Below are positions 61,168 to 64,000 of a DNA stretch of 64,000 bases, one piece after another. The notes beneath the pieces were generated by a model. That model saw only the letters and a list, made by a program, of their open reading frames with translations, did no database searches and was not told the origin of the DNA. A program made the translations under genes and the position numbers. Positions within the stretch are counted from its first letter, which is position 1, and the number at the start of each line of letters is the position of its first letter. Origin of the DNA: Candidatus Gastranaerophilales bacterium (lineage in GTDB: Bacteria > Cyanobacteriota > Vampirovibrionia > Gastranaerophilales > Gastranaerophilaceae). The DNA lies in NCBI GenBank assembly GCA_944325105.1, contig CALUYW010000001.1, forward strand, positions 108,121-172,120, given 5' to 3'.

Positions 61168-62268
61168 TTATATTGCTCCAAAACCTTTGTCAATTAAGGA
61201 TTTTATATGTTTTATCAATTCATCGTTTTGAGGATTAGTTTGTTTACAATTATCCAGAACTTTTTCTAAAAATTGCTTTCTTGCTTTGCGCAAAGTCATT
61301 ATATTATTGTACTTACCGTAATTTATACTTTTTAATCCTTGTTCAACATTTATAATATTTGATTTTTTGCGCATTTCTTTTTTGTTAGTTTTTATTTTTT
61401 GCGTTTTTGAGCCTTGTAAATGATGTAATCCTTGAATTATTTCGTCACAATTCAAACACCTTTTTCTTTTAGGTTGTTCTTTTTTGTCTGGATAACAATA
61501 ACAACAAGGTGCTGGTTCTTTTGCCAATGCTTCTATAATGGCTTTAGTAAGTTTTTTAAAATCTTTTAATCCCTTGGCTAAAACATCCGGCACCCCTTCT
61601 TTGTTGAGTCCAAAGAATTTTATTGGTTTTTTGATATTTATTTTTAAACCTGTTTGCTCATTTGTTAAATATGTTGTTCTTTCTGCATATGTAATGTGAT
61701 AGTGTGTTTCAGTTTTTTTGCTATGTTGAATATTGATTTTGCAAACAGAATCACCCTCAATAGCATAATAATATCCGTACTGCTTGTAATTGTTGATTAT
61801 TATGCTTAAAATCTTTTTAATATCTTCTTTTGGGATATTTCCACAATTTTTATAATCTTCAATACTTATGGTTTTATCTGTGCCAATACCAAGCTTATCT
61901 TTACTTATAGCAAGTTCTACATTGCTTAAATCAATTTCGTTATCGCTATCATACAAGAAATAACTAATATAGCAGCGATTAATTGCTTTTAAGTGTTCTA
62001 TTATGATATCTGTCAACTGTCTGTCTTGTTTTATATTATCCGATGTTACGCAGGTGTAACTGTTATAAAATTTATAATTTGCAACTAAAAGCTTTTGTAA
62101 TAGCAATTCTTTGTTGCTCAAAATGTTATCATCATCAACAATACTTTTAGGTTTTCTTTTAATTATGCGAGAATCGCAATTTAACAAAAACTGCCCTACG
62201 TCAATATCATCGGTATACTGGATTAGAAAAAGAAGTATTTGTAAAAAGTTATTATTAGAAAAAATCAT
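61168..62268 (-). CDS. Unrecognised 366-aa protein with a cysteine cluster
   Basis: No family recognised. The N-terminus is hydrophobic (NFLQILLFLIQY) but short. The middle (KTETHYHITYAERTTYLTNE) is beta-like. Around residue 255 a CCYCYP ... CLNC arrangement could bind zinc. The C-terminus is basic and helical. TAAAAT lies exactly 6 nt before the ATG, suggesting a leaderless transcript. Position between the HTH and the integrase makes it island-encoded; replication, regulation or retron effector are all possible. Confidence 0.6.
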   Translation of the reverse strand: MIFSNNNFLQILLFLIQYTDDIDVGQFLLNCDSRIIKRKPKSIVDDDNILSNKELLLQKLLVANYKFYNSYTCVTSDNIKQDRQLTDIIIEHLKAINRCYISYFLYDSDNEIDLSNVELAISKDKLGIGTDKTISIEDYKNCGNIPKEDIKKILSIIINNYKQYGYYYAIEGDSVCKINIQHSKKTETHYHITYAERTTYLTNEQTGLKINIKKPIKFFGLNKEGVPDVLAKGLKDFKKLTKAIIEALAKEPAPCCYCYPDKKEQPKRKRCLNCDEIIQGLHHLQGSKTQKIKTNKKEMRKKSNIINVEQGLKSINYGKYNNIMTLRKARKQFLEKVLDNCKQTNPQNDELIKHIKSLIDKGFGAI

Positions 62269-62463
62269 ACGAGTATTTTAATATAAATATGTCGAAATGT
62301 TACAATTTCAGCCTTTTGACTACGATTTACAGGTTAAAATTATTCTAAATTATTAGTGTTAATTTTGTATTGATTTTACACCTTAAAATCCTCTCTAATG
62401 TTGCCTTTTGCTTGTTTGTTTGTATTAATAAAATGCAGATATCAATAAACAGGACATTTTTAA

Positions 62464-63582
62464 ATGGGTGTATATGAGAAAAACGGTCGATGGTATTTTG
62501 AAATAATGATACGCAAACAGCGCTATTGTCGTTCAATACCCGAAGCAACTTGCAGAAGAGATGCGGAAAAATATCTTACCGTATTTAAAGCTGACCTTTT
62601 GCGCGGCAGACTTGATTTGGCTGAAAATATCGGACAAAAACCATTTGTTGAGGTTGCCGATTTATACATTAAATATGCTAAAACTAACTTATGTGCTGTT
62701 GATACTGCTGTTAGAATTGCAAACCGATTCAAAAATGTTTGGAAAAACAAAACACTTGCTCAAATTACGCCAAAAGTTATTGAAAATTATAAAGAAAGTA
62801 GGCAAAAAACAACATTTGCTAAGAAAAAAGTTAACGGAAAAGAGGTTGTTAAATATATTTCATCTGCAACAATTAATCGTGAACTTGCTGCTTTGAGCAA
62901 AATGTTTTCTTTAGCAATAGCAAACGGTTATATTAGAGAGAATCCATTAAGAGAAGTTAATAAATTACGAGTTACCAATAAACTTGAACGACATTTATCT
63001 GTTGATGAAGAAAAAAGAATGTATCAAGTTTGTGACGATGATTTTTCTTTTTCAAATCTTCCAATTGAAGAACAAGAAAAATTACAACGTAGGCATAATG
63101 GAGAGCACGCGTATCTAAAACCAATATTAATAATGGCACTTAATACAGGCATGAGAAAAGGTGAAATTTTAAATATGACTTGGGAATGTGTGGATTTTGC
63201 AAAAAATGAAATATCGGCACTTAATACCAAAAATGGTAAGAAAAATACAATTCCTATGAGTAGTAAACTTAGAAAAACCCTTTTGGCCATGTATGAATGT
63301 AAGGGAGATGACATATATGTATTTACAAATCCCTATACAGGCACAAAATATAACGATATAAAAAAATCTTTTAAAACTGTCTGCAAACTTGCCAATGTCA
63401 AAAATTTAAGATTTCACGATTTGCGACATACAGGTGCAACAAGAATGGTTGCGGCGGGTGTACCATTGCCAGTTGTAAAAGAAATTCTAAACCATGCAAG
63501 CATACAAACAACAATGAGATACGCGCATACAATGAGAGAACAGGAAATTTCAGCTGTTGAAGCGCTGGCAAATTTTAATTGA
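62464..63582 (+). CDS. int: Tyrosine integrase of the tRNA-Ile island
   Basis: A 372-aa full-length integrase: an N-terminal arm-binding AP2-like segment (MGVYEKNGRWYFEIMIRKQR), core-binding domain (about 60-165), and catalytic domain with Arg (NTGMRKGEILNMTWE), HxLRHTG (FHDLRHTGATRM), His (ILNHASIQTT) and Tyr (MRYAHTM). It points at the tRNA-Ile gene 200 bp away and should catalyse integration into its 3' half. Confidence 0.95.
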   Translation: MGVYEKNGRWYFEIMIRKQRYCRSIPEATCRRDAEKYLTVFKADLLRGRLDLAENIGQKPFVEVADLYIKYAKTNLCAVDTAVRIANRFKNVWKNKTLAQITPKVIENYKESRQKTTFAKKKVNGKEVVKYISSATINRELAALSKMFSLAIANGYIRENPLREVNKLRVTNKLERHLSVDEEKRMYQVCDDDFSFSNLPIEEQEKLQRRHNGEHAYLKPILIMALNTGMRKGEILNMTWECVDFAKNEISALNTKNGKKNTIPMSSKLRKTLLAMYECKGDDIYVFTNPYTGTKYNDIKKSFKTVCKLANVKNLRFHDLRHTGATRMVAAGVPLPVVKEILNHASIQTTMRYAHTMREQEISAVEALANFN

Positions 63583-63612
63583 TAAAGAGGGGTTTATAAC
63601 AATACTTTTTAG

Positions 63613-63640
63613 GCAATCTTTATATAGATTGCTTATTTTT
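63613..63640 (+). terminator. Integrase terminator
   Basis: GCAATCT-TTATAT-AGATTGC followed by TTATTTTTT. Confidence 0.75.
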
Positions 63641-63691
63641 TATCAAGTTTGCCCAGTTAGACTATTTTTAACTAATTATACAAAATAACAA

Positions 63692-63714
63692 ACTCCATAA
63701 ATATTACAGAAAAC
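63692..63714 (+). repeat. 23-bp island-end repeat, copy 2
   Basis: Exact partner of 49858-49880, 66 bp inside the tRNA-side att site. Confidence 0.75.
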
Positions 63715-63733
63715 CATTTTTTAAAAATTTGCA

Positions 63734-63762
63734 TTAAAAAAGCAAGGTCTAAAACCCTTGCT
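63734..63762 (-). terminator. Island-supplied terminator for tRNA-Ile
   Basis: AGCAAGG and CCTTGCT pair around an 8-nt loop, and on the minus strand six Ts follow. It replaces the displaced terminator at 49681-49704. Confidence 0.7.
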
Positions 63763-63780
63763 ATTATTACCTTTTAAATC

Positions 63781-64000
<220 letters not shown>

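Overview
The window is AT-rich bacterial DNA with tightly packed genes. The operator in front of the lexA-like/umuC pair (TGTAC-N4-GTACA) resembles the cyanobacterial type of SOS box. Together with the gene style (for example the membrane protein at 13034-13999) this makes a non-photosynthetic gut cyanobacterial relative (Vampirovibrionia / Gastranaerophilales) my best guess. No rRNA or marker phylogeny is available here, so that placement is tentative.

Layout. 1-20.1 kb is ordinary chromosome: an amino-acid/dicarboxylate symporter (cut by the window edge), yqeK-nadD, rqcH, pheT-rluB-serS-carbonic anhydrase, yidD, a nucleotide-sugar cytidylyltransferase with a PurD-like ATP-grasp protein, rpsO, an SOS-controlled mutagenesis operon, a split chromate transporter, an AlkD-like protein, a ferredoxin-nitroreductase, a QueD-like protein, and a four-domain sulfur oxidoreductase facing its ArsR regulator. 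20.1-49.6 kb is accessory DNA: a broken chloramphenicol acetyltransferase, hipBA, a catalytic-domain-only tyrosine recombinase, a repeat-rich secreted protein, and a complete type 1 BREX operon (brxA-brxB-brxC-pglX-pglZ-brxL) with an ATPase plus nuclease-like pair embedded in it. These are followed by an orphan class III cyclase-like protein, a HEPN (TIGR02391-like) protein, small ORFs sharing an upstream motif, DUF1643, Mrr and HNH genes, a Mu-like transposition operon (MuA/MuB-like), a DUF2971 protein, and a HigBA-like toxin-antitoxin pair between two 277-bp repeats.

49.7-63.8 kb is a 14.07-kb integrative island inserted in the 3' end of tRNA-Ile(GAT). It has a 44-bp direct repeat at its ends, an integrase beside the intact tRNA, and 23-bp direct repeats just inside both ends. 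It carries a type I restriction-modification operon (hsdR-M-S) interleaved with two membrane-anchored proteins and ending in a DUF2971 gene. It also carries a serine recombinase, an XRE regulator facing a 62-aa protein with a perfect consensus promoter, a retron-type reverse transcriptase with a structured upstream region, an AlpA-like HTH and an unrecognised cysteine-cluster protein.

Themes. (1) The window is a stacked defence region: BREX plus insert, cyclase/HEPN, Mrr, HNH, toxin-antitoxin, type I R-M and retron. (2) Several cargo genes (HEPN, HNH, toxin-antitoxin, retron cassette) sit between short or long direct repeats, as if modules had been dropped into existing operons with duplication of the junction. 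(3) Several genes have a -10-like hexamer exactly 6 nt before the start codon, suggesting leaderless mRNAs. The best candidates for undescribed biology are the ATPase/nuclease pair inside BREX, the cyclase-like/HEPN neighbours, the membrane-protein-interleaved type I R-M operon, and the retron cassette with its unassigned effector.
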